From positions 1,488,001-1,552,000 of the forward strand of contig CP025095.1 of the NCBI GenBank assembly GCA_002831545.1: a stretch of DNA of 64,000 nucleotides, written 5' to 3'. This DNA is from Streptococcus suis (GTDB lineage Bacteria; Bacillota; Bacilli; Lactobacillales; Streptococcaceae). The notes beneath the pieces are model-generated. The model was given only the letters and a program-made list of their open reading frames with translations. It searched no databases and was not told the origin of the DNA. The translations under genes were made by a program, and so were the position numbers. How positions within the stretch are numbered: the stretch's first letter is position 1; each line of letters starts with the position of its first letter. Below are positions 24,649 through 38,341 of this stretch, one piece after another.

Positions 24649-26478
24649 CTATTTTTCTTTCAAATAGGTCAAATCATTCTTAACAAGTGTATCTGCCAAC
24701 AATTGTTCCTGTTGAGCAACTTCTTCCTCTGACCAAGCATAATAAGCTGCCATTTCCTTGATGATTTCAGGCGCAACTGCATCCAACTGCTCACGCATAA
24801 AGAGCATGTAGTTGGTACGACGGAGAAGATAGTCAACTGCGGTCAAGGTCATCTCTTCCTTCATAGCATAATGAAGGGAAAGCAAGTCACGCTTGTTCAA
24901 GCCAGAAACGGCTTCTACTTTATGGTTCAATGCAAAGACTTTTGTCGCATTTGAGCCGTACAAGTTTGCCAAGTAAAGCGCATCATCATAGACAAGTCCT
25001 TTCTTCACACCTAGTTGAGCAAGATGTTCAATTTCTTCTGCTACGTTAGCTGGGTTCAATTCGCCACCAGAGACTGGGTAAGTTTTAGAATTGATGAGTT
25101 TGAAGCTACGTCCATGTTCTTCTTTGAGGATGTCTGCCACTTTTTCAATTGCACCTTCCGCCATCTTACGGAAGTCAGTAATCTTACCACCAGCAAGAGT
25201 CAGCAAACCATTGTCATCACGGTCAAGGGCAGAGCCACGTGATACAGCTGAAGGATCCAAGTGTTTTTCAGAAACGCTACCTTCCAAATGTGTCAAATCA
25301 TGTTCCACATCGTCACGTGTCTTTTCATTGTTCAAATAACCTTTAACTGTTTCAATCAAGCTATTAAAGCTGTCATCACTGAGTTTTCCGTTGTTGCCAC
25401 CATTGTAGTCAGAAGCACCATTTCCAGACAAGAGGGGACGAAGACCTGCCCAACCGCTCTCAATGTCATCCAAGGTCAAGTTCGCTTCTGGGAAGCGATT
25501 GTTGACAATATCAAGCAGGTAGTCAACGTCTTCTTGGGTTACCATTGGATTTGCCAAATCACCAGTATAGTCTGTATCTGTCGTACCAAAATAGGTTTTA
25601 TTTTCACGTGGAAGGACAAAGACCATTCGACCATCCGCATAGCCAGTATCAAAGTAAGTCGGCTGTGGTACAGACAAGCGAGAGCTATCGACAACTAGGT
25701 GCACACCCTTGGTCGGACGCATCTGGAGAACGCCTGAACCTTCTCCATCCAGATTACGCACTTCATCACTCCATGGTCCTGTTGTATTGATGACCAAACG
25801 CGCACGGATTTCAAAGGTGCGGTCTGTCAGTAAGTCACGAGCGACGATCCCGACAACTTTTCCAGCCTCATCCTTGATGAATTTCTCAGCTTTGACACGG
25901 CTGGCAATCAAGGCACCATCCTTGGCTGCACGTTTGATATTTTCAATAACCAAGCGGGCATCATTGTTACGGAAATCAAGATAGACACCGCCACCAATCA
26001 AACCTTCTTGCTTCAAGTTTGGTTCACGTTCAAGTACTTCTTCTTTAGTCAAGACCTTATTGGCCATATCGGTATTATTGACGCCAGCCAAGAGATCATA
26101 GAGGTCCATAGCCACTTTCAAACGGAAAAGACTGAAGGTTGAACCTGGCTCGTCGTAGACTGGCAAGAGCATCGGGTCTGGCTTTGGAATATGTGGGGCA
26201 ATATTTTGTACTACAGCACGTTCAGATACGGTATCGGATACCACTTCCACGTCAAATTGTTTGAGGTAGCGAAGACCACCGTGAACCAATTTTGTTGAAC
26301 GGCTGGATGTTCCTTCTGCAAAGTCCTGCATTTCGATCAAGGCTGTTTCCATGCCACTTGCAGCTGCCTGTAAAGCCACACCAGCACCAGTAATACCACC
26401 ACCGATAATGAGGAGGTCAAGTTGACGATCCTGCATTCGCTCAATAGCTAAGCGTCTTGTTTCTTTTGAAAATTCCAT
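24649..26478 (-). CDS. glpO: Alpha-glycerophosphate oxidase
   Basis: FAD enzyme that oxidises glycerol 3-phosphate to dihydroxyacetone phosphate with O2, producing H2O2. The FAD motif LLIIGGGITGAGVAL is near the N-terminus (about 17-31), followed by GTSSRSTKLVHGGLRYLKQF, diagnostic of the GlpD/GlpO family. At 609 residues it has the insertion typical of streptococcal GlpO, longer than GlpD. The start is the ATG at 26476-26478; a GTG three codons earlier lies too near the AGGA ribosome-binding site. Peroxide from this enzyme is a known cytotoxic factor in related species. Confidence 0.94.
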   Translation of the reverse strand: MEFSKETRRLAIERMQDRQLDLLIIGGGITGAGVALQAAASGMETALIEMQDFAEGTSSRSTKLVHGGLRYLKQFDVEVVSDTVSERAVVQNIAPHIPKPDPMLLPVYDEPGSTFSLFRLKVAMDLYDLLAGVNNTDMANKVLTKEEVLEREPNLKQEGLIGGGVYLDFRNNDARLVIENIKRAAKDGALIASRVKAEKFIKDEAGKVVGIVARDLLTDRTFEIRARLVINTTGPWSDEVRNLDGEGSGVLQMRPTKGVHLVVDSSRLSVPQPTYFDTGYADGRMVFVLPRENKTYFGTTDTDYTGDLANPMVTQEDVDYLLDIVNNRFPEANLTLDDIESGWAGLRPLLSGNGASDYNGGNNGKLSDDSFNSLIETVKGYLNNEKTRDDVEHDLTHLEGSVSEKHLDPSAVSRGSALDRDDNGLLTLAGGKITDFRKMAEGAIEKVADILKEEHGRSFKLINSKTYPVSGGELNPANVAEEIEHLAQLGVKKGLVYDDALYLANLYGSNATKVFALNHKVEAVSGLNKRDLLSLHYAMKEEMTLTAVDYLLRRTNYMLFMREQLDAVAPEIIKEMAAYYAWSEEEVAQQEQLLADTLVKNDLTYLKEK

Positions 26479-26553
26479 ACGATTCACTTCCTAACTTTCG
26501 AATAGGACTGTCTAGCAAGAGGAAATTCTTCTTTCCCCTAGCTAACAAGTCCT

Positions 26554-28131
<1,578 letters not shown>

Positions 28132-28177
28132 CTAACCCATTCTTGTGAATTTTTCCTATCATTTTTTTCAAAAAAAT

Positions 28178-28231
28178 AAAAAAATCTGATAAGCAGTGGC
28201 TAGAAAGATGATTCTATCAACTGTTATCAGA
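28178..28231 (-). terminator. Terminator after the Mga-type regulator
   Basis: Minus-strand TCTGATAACAGT pairs with ACTG(C)TTATCAGA and is followed by TTTTTTTATTTTT. Together with A/T-rich filler it occupies the 28118-28297 spacer, where no gene is seen. Confidence 0.8.
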
Positions 28232-28297
28232 GTTTATAAAATAAATTTTTCAAGGTTAAATGCACTTACATTTTTCACAAAGACTATCTGACATCAT

Positions 28298-31127
<2,830 letters not shown>

Positions 31128-31189
31128 TCATTATATCAAGAATGCCAAAAAATTGAAAAGGCTTGCAACTAAAAAGCACACCAGATAAC

Positions 31190-31663
31190 TGATGTGCTTG
31201 TGTAAACTTAAATAAAACGACTCCCCTGACTGTCCTCGCTTTCGCATTTCTAGGCTCGGGTCTTCTATGGTCACTTTCATATTTCTTGGTGACCAGCTGA
31301 AACAGTTCCCCGCACTGTTTCACTCCCCCAGACATTGTTCGCTCTCTTGTTTCTTGGCTCGCGTTAAAACAGTCTATCCGTAGACTATCCTCGCTTTCCA
31401 GTTTCTTGGCTCGGGTCTTCTATGGTCACTTTCATATTTCTTGGTGACCAGCTGATGTACTTCACTTTTTTGTTTTCAGGCTCAGGTACGAATAGACCAC
31501 CGGTTTATTCGTATCCCCCAAACAAGCCTCGCTGTCGTATTTTCAGGCTCGGGTTAAAACAGTCACTTCCCTGACTGTTTTAATCCACTCCCCCAGACAT
31601 TGTTCGCTCTCTTATTTCAAGGCTCACGTTAAAATAGTCACTCCCCTGACTATTTTAATAATC
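31190..31663. repeat. Tandem array of palindromic modules
   Basis: Repeated connector of the form CTCGCTnTCnTATTTCTTGGCTCGGGT joins short hairpins: GAAACAGT/ACTGTTTC, TTAAAACAGTC/GACTGTTTTAA, TTAAAATAGTC/GACTATTTTAA and TACGAATAGACC/GGTTTATTCGTA. A 48-bp exact direct repeat occurs at 31253-31300 and 31408-31455. The last hairpin overlaps the dapA stop and may terminate it. One module (AGCTGAAACAGT...ACTGTTTCACTCCC) is shared with family A. Confidence 0.75.
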
Positions 31664-32590
31664 CGGTCTTACGACTCCTGTTACTGTGGCTTTGGTCGCT
31701 TCGTAGTCACCGTCAACGACAACTTTAATAATGCGTTTGGCATCTTCTTCTGGACATGGAACCAACGGCAAGCGGAGTGGACCAACTTCAAATCCCATAT
31801 AGTTAAGAACTGCTTTAACTGGTGCAGGACTTGGATAAGAGAATAAAGCATTAACTTTCGGAATAAACTTGCGTTGAATGGCAGCTGCTGTTCGGATATC
31901 TTGCTGCTCAATAGCAGTAAACATCTCATACATTTCATCACCATTCGTGTGAGATGCAACAGAAATCACACCATCTGCTCCCAAGTTCATTGCATGGAAA
32001 GCATCGCCATCCTCACCTGTATAAATCAAGAAGTCTTCTGGTTTATGCTCAATTAGGTAAGCCATGTTGGCAAGGCTTGTACACTCTTTAACACCGATGA
32101 TGTTTGGATGCTCAGCCAAACGCAACATGGTTTCTGGCGTCATTTCGACCACGACACGACCTGGGATATTGTAGATAATGATTGGCAAATCAGAGGCATC
32201 CGCAATAGCCTTGAAGTGCTGATACATTCCCTCTTGAGAGGGTTTGTTGTAGTAAGGCACGATAGCAAGCCCTGCCGCAAAGCCTCCGAATGCCGCCACT
32301 TCTTTGGCAAACTCAATCGAGTCGCGCGTATCGTTTGTACCGATACCTGCAATTAGGGGAACACGACCATTGACAATTTTTTGCACAGCACCAAATAGTT
32401 CCAGTTCTTCCTCGTGTGTCAGGGTTGGACTTTCGGCAGTTGTTCCTGCTAATAAAATCCCTTCTGTATGATGGGACAACAGATGCTCAATCAAATCTGG
32501 TAATACATCATAGTTAATTGCACCATCTTCTTTAAAGGGCGTAATCATAGCCGTAATAATTTTTACATCACGCAAATCTTGAATAGACAT
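31655..32590 (-). CDS. dapA: 4-hydroxy-tetrahydrodipicolinate synthase
   Basis: Condenses aspartate semialdehyde with pyruvate, the first step of the lysine/diaminopimelate branch needed for lysine in protein and peptidoglycan. (beta/alpha)8 aldolase of 311 residues. Visible are [14 protein letters not shown] (about 48-61), the catalytic Tyr in IIYNIPGR near 139 and the Schiff-base Lys in IIGVKECTS near 168. GEDGD follows near 193. The asd gene lies 72 bp upstream on the same strand, so substrate producer and consumer are probably one operon. Confidence 0.95.
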   Translation of the reverse strand: MSIQDLRDVKIITAMITPFKEDGAINYDVLPDLIEHLLSHHTEGILLAGTTAESPTLTHEEELELFGAVQKIVNGRVPLIAGIGTNDTRDSIEFAKEVAAFGGFAAGLAIVPYYNKPSQEGMYQHFKAIADASDLPIIIYNIPGRVVVEMTPETMLRLAEHPNIIGVKECTSLANMAYLIEHKPEDFLIYTGEDGDAFHAMNLGADGVISVASHTNGDEMYEMFTAIEQQDIRTAAAIQRKFIPKVNALFSYPSPAPVKAVLNYMGFEVGPLRLPLVPCPEEDAKRIIKVVVDGDYEATKATVTGVVRPDY

Positions 32591-32662
32591 AGGCTTCCTC
32601 TCTTACTGATTGTTGCTAAAAAAGGCTGAGTGCAGCCTTTTGTGTACTTTTGGTTAATAAAA

Positions 32663-33739
32663 TTATTTCAATTCAAACTTCAATTCTGCCGTTGGACGAA
32701 CTAGACCACGCTCATGAAGGGTTTCAGCGATTTGAACAGAGTTCCATGCTGCACCTTTAAGCAAGTTGTCAGAGACAACCCACATATGAATACCGTTTTC
32801 CTTGTCCAAGTCCTTACGGATACGACCGACAAAGGTATCGCGGCTACCAACTGCATTGACAGCTTGTGGATAGACTTGGTTTGCCACATCATCTTCCAAA
32901 ACTGCGCCTGGGAAAGCTGCAATAGCTGCTTTCACCTCATCAATTGGAGCAATTTCTTTTGTTTCAATGTAAACAGACTCTGAGTGAGCTGACAAGACTG
33001 GAATGCGGACGCAGGTTGCAGAAACAGCAATACTGTCATCTTCCATGATTTTCTTAGTCTCTTTTGTCATCTTCATCTCTTCATAAGTGTAGTCATTTTC
33101 AGTGAAGAGGTCGATTTGCGGAATAGCATTGAAACCGATTGGATAGTGCTTCTTATCGCCACCAGAAGGAAGAATATTTGCTTCTACCGCTTTTGGCTCT
33201 ACTCCATCATTCAAGACTGCACGCAATTGAGCTTGGGTTTCCAAGATAGCTCCCATACCTGCACCAGAAACTGCCTGATAAGTCGAAACGATGATGCGCT
33301 CCAAGCCCCATTTCTGACGAACAGGTTCAAGAGCAACCATCATCTGAATGGTCGAACAGTTAGGGCAGGCGATGATACCATTGTGATTATCAAGCGCGTG
33401 AGCATTCACCTCAGGAACAACCAAAGGTACATCTGGATTTTGACGGAAATAAGAGGTGTTATCAACGACAACTGCACCAGCTTTCACAGCATAAGGAGCG
33501 TACTTGGCAGATGTAGAGCCACCAGCTGAGAAGAGGGCAATATCGACTCCTTCAAAAGCTGTTTCTGTTGTTTCTTCGATGACAATGTCCTGTCCCTTGA
33601 ACTGCAAGGTCTTGCCTGCTGAACGGGCAGATGCCAAGAAACGTACTTTCTCGATTGGAAGAGTTGATTCTTCCAACATTTTAATCATTTGGGCACCAAC
33701 TGCACCAGTCGCACCAACAACAGCTACTACATAAGCCAT
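32663..33739 (-). CDS. asd: Aspartate-semialdehyde dehydrogenase
   Basis: Reduces aspartyl phosphate to aspartate semialdehyde with NADPH, feeding lysine, threonine and methionine synthesis. NADP motif [13 protein letters not shown] at about 7-19, catalytic Cys in [11 protein letters not shown] near 130, and the second-domain His in [12 protein letters not shown] near 243. 358 residues as expected. AAAGGAG ribosome-binding site. The extended -10 promoter at 33795-33803 lies beside the terminator of the upstream operon and the IS30 element. Confidence 0.95.
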   Translation of the reverse strand: MAYVVAVVGATGAVGAQMIKMLEESTLPIEKVRFLASARSAGKTLQFKGQDIVIEETTETAFEGVDIALFSAGGSTSAKYAPYAVKAGAVVVDNTSYFRQNPDVPLVVPEVNAHALDNHNGIIACPNCSTIQMMVALEPVRQKWGLERIIVSTYQAVSGAGMGAILETQAQLRAVLNDGVEPKAVEANILPSGGDKKHYPIGFNAIPQIDLFTENDYTYEEMKMTKETKKIMEDDSIAVSATCVRIPVLSAHSESVYIETKEIAPIDEVKAAIAAFPGAVLEDDVANQVYPQAVNAVGSRDTFVGRIRKDLDKENGIHMWVVSDNLLKGAAWNSVQIAETLHERGLVRPTAELKFELK

Positions 33740-33794
33740 AGAAATCTCCTTTAAATCAATTCTTCAAAATTTTCTAAATATTTGTTATTTCATA

Positions 33795-33803
33795 ATTATA
33801 CCA
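33795..33803 (-). promoter_or_regulatory. Extended -10 promoter of asd-dapA
   Basis: Minus-strand TGGTATAAT about 55 bases before the asd start. No good -35, as expected for the extended class. Confidence 0.65.
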
Positions 33804-33814
33804 TAATTTTATAA

Positions 33815-33847
33815 AATGAAAAGCCCTGAGAAAGAATTTCCCAAGGC
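33815..33847 (-). terminator. Terminator probably belonging to the gldA operon
   Basis: Minus-strand stem GCCTTGGGAAA/TTTCTCAGGGC (11 pairs, two G-U) with a TTC loop, then TTTTCATTTT. Only three bases of its first arm overlap the IS30 target duplication, so the IS has landed at the foot of this hairpin. Confidence 0.7.
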
Positions 33848-33857
33848 AATTACTTCG

Positions 33858-35395
33858 GCTAAATTCCCAAAGTAAGTTCCAGTCTAACCCAAAAGCTGGA
33901 AATTAGACTGAGACAAAGAAATAAGGTAGAACTTACTATGGGACAAGTTGGTAACTGACAATGAAAAACAAACACTTAACCCTCTCTGATCGCAATGATA
34001 TTCAAATAGGAATTGAACAACTTAAGCCCTTCTCAGCTATCGCTGCTAAGCTAGGAAAAGACCCGTCCACAATCTCAAAAGAAGTTCGGAGAAATAGGGT
34101 GATAAAAGAGAACTCTAGTACCTCCAATTGTGAGGCCTGCCCTTTACTCAAAAAGGCTCCCTACGTTTGTAATGCCTGTCCGAAAAAGAGAGGCAACTGC
34201 GGATACCAGAAACAGTTCTACTACGCAAAAAGAGCTCAGCTTGATTATGAAGCTAAGCTCTCAGACTCGAGAACGGGTGTTGCGCTAAACAAGGAAGAAT
34301 TCTATCGCATGGATGAGATTGTTTCTGCTGCCATCCAAAAGGGACAACACCTCAACCACATCATCGCCTCAAACGAACTTTCGGCATCCAGAGCTTCTAT
34401 CTACCGATACCTTGAAAAAGGCTATCTGTCCACAAAGCCCATTGATTTCCCCCGTGTCGTGAAATTCAGAAAGCGGAGAACCAGAAACCTACAACCCATT
34501 CCTAAAACTGCCAAAGATGGACGGTCTTACGAGGACTTCCAACGCTTTCTCATAGAGAAAGGAATCAGCTATTGGCTGGAAATGGACACCGTTACTGGAC
34601 GGATCGGCGGAAAGGTACTTCTCACCTTTAACCTCTCCTTCTGTAACTTTATCTTCGCTCGATTACTTGATAATAAAACAGCTAATGAGGTCGCTAAACA
34701 TCTCTACGCTATCAAGAATGACCTACATCAGAAAGAGATGGACTTCTGCGAACTATTCCCTGTCATTCTGACCGATAATGGTGGTGAGTTCGCCAGAGTG
34801 GACGACATCGAAATGGATGTTCGTGGAGAATCAAAGCTCTTCTTCTGTGACCCCAATCGTTCTGACCAGAAAGGGAGAATTGAGAAGAATCACACACTTA
34901 TCAGAGATATTCTTCCTAAAGGAAGTTCGTTTGATAACTTGACACAGGAGGACATCAACCTGGTTTGTTCGCATGTCAACAGCGTCAGACGAGCTTCTTT
35001 CAACGGAAAATCCGCCTATGAACTCTTTACATTTACCTACGGTGATGAATTGGCAACACTTTTGGGAATCTCTAAAATTGACCCTGAGAACGTCATCCAA
35101 TCACCTCGATTATTGGATAAATAATCGTTAGTTTTTATCAAAAAATAATTTCAAAATAGAAAGGAACTTGTCCCTTCCAAAATTCCAGATAGCTAGAACT
35201 TACTTTGAGACGTCTCAGAGCCAGTAACTTTAGTGTACTCTTTTTTTCAACATTTTCAACCCTAAAACTCACTACTATCAACATTTTTAGTCAAAAACAG
35301 AACTTAGTCTGAGACTAAATTCTGTTGATGTTGTGCAGTTTTCTCAAAGTAACTTCTGGAAGGACGGGAACTAGAACTTACTTTGAGAATTTACC
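33858..35395 (+). mobile_element. IS30-family insertion sequence, apparently intact (1,538 bp)
   Basis: Ends are imperfect 26-bp inverted repeats: left GCTAAATTCCCAAAGTAAG, right (reverse) GGTAAATTCTCAAAGTAAG. The element is flanked on both sides by GGCAATTACTTCG (33845-33857 and 35396-35408). It carries one full transposase gene. The 270-bp region after the gene contains a strong hairpin (35296-35326) and an internal copy of the right-end sequence CTAGAACTTACTTTGAGA near 35192. A third TAGAACTTACT occurs near 33926. Confidence 0.85.
33961..35124 (+). CDS. IS30-family transposase
   Basis: 387 residues. N-terminal HTH (LTLSDRNDIQIGIEQLKPF, then AAKLGKDPSTISKEVRRN) of the IS30 type, a Cys-rich segment (CEACPLLKKAPYVCNACPKKRGNC) and the DDE core: Asp in WLEMDTVTGRI near 203, Asp in VILTDNGGEF near 265, Glu in KGRIEKNH near 304. 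All three catalytic acids are present and no frameshift is seen, so it should be active. Codon use and the lack of a strong ribosome-binding site are typical of IS genes. Confidence 0.95.
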   Translation: MKNKHLTLSDRNDIQIGIEQLKPFSAIAAKLGKDPSTISKEVRRNRVIKENSSTSNCEACPLLKKAPYVCNACPKKRGNCGYQKQFYYAKRAQLDYEAKLSDSRTGVALNKEEFYRMDEIVSAAIQKGQHLNHIIASNELSASRASIYRYLEKGYLSTKPIDFPRVVKFRKRRTRNLQPIPKTAKDGRSYEDFQRFLIEKGISYWLEMDTVTGRIGGKVLLTFNLSFCNFIFARLLDNKTANEVAKHLYAIKNDLHQKEMDFCELFPVILTDNGGEFARVDDIEMDVRGESKLFFCDPNRSDQKGRIEKNHTLIRDILPKGSSFDNLTQEDINLVCSHVNSVRRASFNGKSAYELFTFTYGDELATLLGISKIDPENVIQSPRLLDK

Positions 35396-35410
35396 GGCAA
35401 TTACTTCGAA

Positions 35411-35453
35411 CCTCTATTCACAAGTTTAGATGGACATGCTCAACTGTGAATGC
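35411..35453. repeat. Minimal family R ends
   Basis: CTATTCACAAGT and ACTGTGAATGC form a small hairpin just past the IS30 right flank, resembling only the two tips of a family R repeat. Confidence 0.4.
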
Positions 35454-35458
35454 TCTTC

Positions 35459-36553
35459 TTATTTATCTAACGAGCGAACATAGTAGTCAACAGCCATCAG
35501 AGCTTCTGCAACGTCTTCTGCTGAAATAGCAAATGGCATACCGTGAATTGTTTCTCCTTCAATCGTCGCTTGTTGGCCGACTTTCAATAGATCTTCATAA
35601 CCAGCATCAGCCAAATGTAACTCCTCCAAAGTTGTTGGAAGACTCAAGGCTTGATAGAAACGGATGTATTTTTCCAATTCTTCTTTCGGACGGTTTTCCA
35701 AGAAGAGCTGGGTCAAGGTCCCATAAGCCACTTTTTCACCATGTGTCAAATGGTGAATGTCTCCCTCCAAGGCGGTGAATCCATTGTGTATCGCATGCGC
35801 CGCGGCCAAACCTGCACTTTCAAAGCCTAAACCACTTAGCAAGGTATTGGCTTCAACAATGTTCTCTAAAGCAGCTGTCACAACCTTGGCTTTACAGCTG
35901 GCCATGGCTTGAAGTCCATATTCAAAGAGTGTTTGTTCACAGGCTTGCGCAATAGCGATACCAGCAAGTGTCTGACCTCCTCCTGCCATTGTTGTTCCAT
36001 TGCTTTGTAAAATAGCACGCGCTTCTACCCACGTCGCCAAGCCATCCGCAATACCAGAAGCCAAAAGACGTGGCGGTGCTTGACAAATAATCGCTGTATC
36101 TACCAAGACAAGATCTGGATTTTTCTTATAGAAAATATAGCGTTCAAACGCCCCTTCTTCAGAATAAATGACAGATAAAGCAGATGTCGGAGCATCTGTT
36201 GAAGCAATTGTTGGAGCAATGACAACTGGCACCCCTAGTAAATCAGCAATCGCCTTGGCTGAGTCAATTGTCTTACCACCACCTAGACCGATTACGACAT
36301 CACTAGCCTGTTCTTTTCCGATTTCTACGACGCGCTGGATTTCCTTGTCAGATGCTTCTCCATTAAAGGCAACACGATGGACTTGCATCCCTTCTTCAAC
36401 GAGATAGGACAAAAACTTCTCACCGACAATCCCATATACTAAATCATCACAAAGAATCAAAGGCTTTGTTCCTAATTTTCCGATAGCTTCTGCACCTTGG
36501 AAAAGGACATGTTTACCTTGAATATAGCGAGATGGACTTGCAAATACTTTCAT
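35459..36553 (-). CDS. gldA: Glycerol dehydrogenase
   Basis: Zinc/iron-dependent NAD+ dehydrogenase interconverting glycerol and dihydroxyacetone. 364 residues. NAD motif GLGGGKTIDSAKAIAD at about 93-108. The three metal ligands are visible: Asp in SGIADGLATW (near 171), His in AAAHAIHNGF (near 255) and His in HLTHGEKVAYG (near 271). AAGGAGG ribosome-binding site. Last gene of the PTS/glycyl-radical cluster, as in pneumococcus. With the aldolase-type transaldolase next to it, it can dispose of dihydroxyacetone as glycerol. Confidence 0.94.
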   Translation of the reverse strand: MKVFASPSRYIQGKHVLFQGAEAIGKLGTKPLILCDDLVYGIVGEKFLSYLVEEGMQVHRVAFNGEASDKEIQRVVEIGKEQASDVVIGLGGGKTIDSAKAIADLLGVPVVIAPTIASTDAPTSALSVIYSEEGAFERYIFYKKNPDLVLVDTAIICQAPPRLLASGIADGLATWVEARAILQSNGTTMAGGGQTLAGIAIAQACEQTLFEYGLQAMASCKAKVVTAALENIVEANTLLSGLGFESAGLAAAHAIHNGFTALEGDIHHLTHGEKVAYGTLTQLFLENRPKEELEKYIRFYQALSLPTTLEELHLADAGYEDLLKVGQQATIEGETIHGMPFAISAEDVAEALMAVDYYVRSLDK

Positions 36554-36673
36554 AAGAATTCCTCCTTGAAATAATAGATAGTGTTATATTGAGTAATAAA
36601 CGACAGTTAGCATTGCCGAAAGCAAGAGGCATGAGCCCGTATTTTAAACATTGCCATTGTACAGCGATGCCTA

Positions 36674-37630
36674 CTAGCAACGTGTCGAGCCATCTTCTCC
36701 TATCTCTAGTGCAATTTCCTTGAAAACGGCCTCCAGCAACAATAGATTGCTAGAGTTTGCAGACAAAAGCAACTGTTGACACCACTTCAGCCTGGCTTGA
36801 AATTCTTCTGATTCCTGAGTCAAATAGGTCAAAAACAAATAGAGGACAACATTTCGTTTCAATGGCTCATCCACTAAATCCTCTCTTCTTTCGCTGAGCT
36901 TTGATTCTATTTGTTGAATCACGTCCCAAGCATCACTAGGTAGGTCTAATGTTACACAAGTAGAAAGAACTTCTAAGACATCTTGTACTTCTTTTGATAA
37001 TATTCGGGCTTCAAAATTCTCTATAGCTTGAAGACTACTTCTTAATAAAACGCTTTCAAAACCTCTGATAAGAATATCATCTACCAAGCTGAATAGATGA
37101 TTTCTTTTTACTTCTTTTATGGCTGCTAGATAAAGAAGAGTGTTGACCAATCCATTTATCAACTCCGAGGTAGTTTGTATCAATAATTGCTCCCTATCCG
37201 CTATAATTAGCTGGATGGACTCATTAAACAATGGTCGCTCTCTTTTCTTATTTTCCAACGATACCCGAGGTAGAGTGGCAAGCGGCGAAGTCGGTATAAG
37301 AACAGCTGGCAAGTCTAGTAAATCTGCAACAGCCTTTGTACAAGCTGCCACGGAACTATTACCAATGCCAATAATATGGTCTGCACGATGTCGGAAACCA
37401 ACCTCCCCACATTCTTCAACCGAGTTCTGGTCCCACTCCTCCATATAGGCTATTTTAACAATAAGTCCATGACAAGTTAAAACTTTCACAAAACTTTCTA
37501 CAGTCGTATTATACTCCTGTTTTGTACATAAAACAAGGGGGCGATGACCTATTTTCAAAATGTCAATCGCACAAGTGTCTAAAAGATGATTTCCTTGGAT
37601 AGTGCGTGAAAGACCTGAGAATTGTTTCAT
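36674..37630 (-). CDS. GldA-like protein without metal ligands (318 aa, likely pseudoenzyme)
   Basis: Aligns by eye with the GldA encoded next to it from end to end: MKQFSGLSRTIQGNHLL mirrors MKVFASPSRYIQGKHVL. The NAD-binding GGGKTID becomes GIGNSSVA, the Asp ligand region GIADGLATW becomes LINGLVNTL, and both His ligands (HAIHNG, HGEKVAYG) are absent. The C-terminal third is strongly diverged. It has a clean frame, a strong AAGGGGG ribosome-binding site and its place in the operon, so it looks expressed rather than decayed. A regulatory or structural role is inferred; no function is known to me. The usual pneumococcal order, as I remember it, has no such gene. Confidence 0.7.
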   Translation of the reverse strand: MKQFSGLSRTIQGNHLLDTCAIDILKIGHRPLVLCTKQEYNTTVESFVKVLTCHGLIVKIAYMEEWDQNSVEECGEVGFRHRADHIIGIGNSSVAACTKAVADLLDLPAVLIPTSPLATLPRVSLENKKRERPLFNESIQLIIADREQLLIQTTSELINGLVNTLLYLAAIKEVKRNHLFSLVDDILIRGFESVLLRSSLQAIENFEARILSKEVQDVLEVLSTCVTLDLPSDAWDVIQQIESKLSERREDLVDEPLKRNVVLYLFLTYLTQESEEFQARLKWCQQLLLSANSSNLLLLEAVFKEIALEIGEDGSTRC

Positions 37631-37661
37631 AGTGCCCCCTTATTTTATAATATAGAAATGT

Positions 37662-38330
37662 TTAGATAGTATACCTTCCATGAATGGCAGACCAATCATC
37701 TGCAAAATCATTTACCGCCTTTTCAATGGATGGCATAGAAAAGGCTGCTTCAAATATATCTGCACCTGCCGTAATAGCCTGCGCCCCATTTGCAAATGCT
37801 TGGTTTACTTGCTCCACATTTTTGAATGATGCCGCTAAAATTTTACTTTCCGAACACTCCCTATCAATCGCTTCTGATAACTGAGCGATGACCGCATTCG
37901 AATCAATATTCAGATTGGCCATGCGATTGTAGTACGGCGCTAAGTAATCTGCACCCGCTTCAATAGCTAACAAGCCCTGAAAAACGGTATAAATCGCTGT
38001 TGCTGTAATCTGATAACCTTGCGCTTTCAATGTTTTCATAGCAGCCAAACCAGCAGGCGTTACCGGAACCTTAATATAGACATTTTCCGGTGCAAATTCA
38101 CGAATTTTTTTAGCGTCTGCCAAAATCCCTTCATAATCCTTTGCCACAACTTGCACATGTAGTGAAGCATTTGGTCCGATGATATCACGGATAAGGTGCA
38201 AACGTTCAAAAAAGTCAATGTCACCTTCTTTCTTCGCAATCGTTGGGTTTGAGGTCACCCCCGCAAGGGGTAGAACCTCAGCCCATTTTCGTATTTCCTC
38301 TATATTTAAGGTGTCCAGCATGAATTCCAT
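37662..38330 (-). CDS. Fructose-6-phosphate aldolase/transaldolase-like protein
   Basis: 222-residue small transaldolase of the FSA/TalC type. N-terminal [24 protein letters not shown] near 27-37, and the Schiff-base lysine Lys87 in [12 protein letters not shown]. Phe/Tyr differences separate aldolase from transaldolase activity in this family, and I cannot decide which applies. Encoded between the glycyl radical enzyme (11 bp upstream) and the GldA pair. An aldolase would release dihydroxyacetone, the GldA substrate. Confidence 0.88.
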   Translation of the reverse strand: MEFMLDTLNIEEIRKWAEVLPLAGVTSNPTIAKKEGDIDFFERLHLIRDIIGPNASLHVQVVAKDYEGILADAKKIREFAPENVYIKVPVTPAGLAAMKTLKAQGYQITATAIYTVFQGLLAIEAGADYLAPYYNRMANLNIDSNAVIAQLSEAIDRECSESKILAASFKNVEQVNQAFANGAQAITAGADIFEAAFSMPSIEKAVNDFADDWSAIHGRYTI

Positions 38331-38341
38331 AATAACCTCTT

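Noticed and set aside
31190..31663. Possible CRISPR array
   Set aside because: Units are palindromic and irregularly spaced, the 48-bp duplicate occurs only twice, and no cas gene is in the window.
33858..35395. Idea that the IS30 element is a decayed copy
   Set aside because: The transposase frame is complete with all three catalytic acids, both inverted repeats are present and flanking duplications match exactly.
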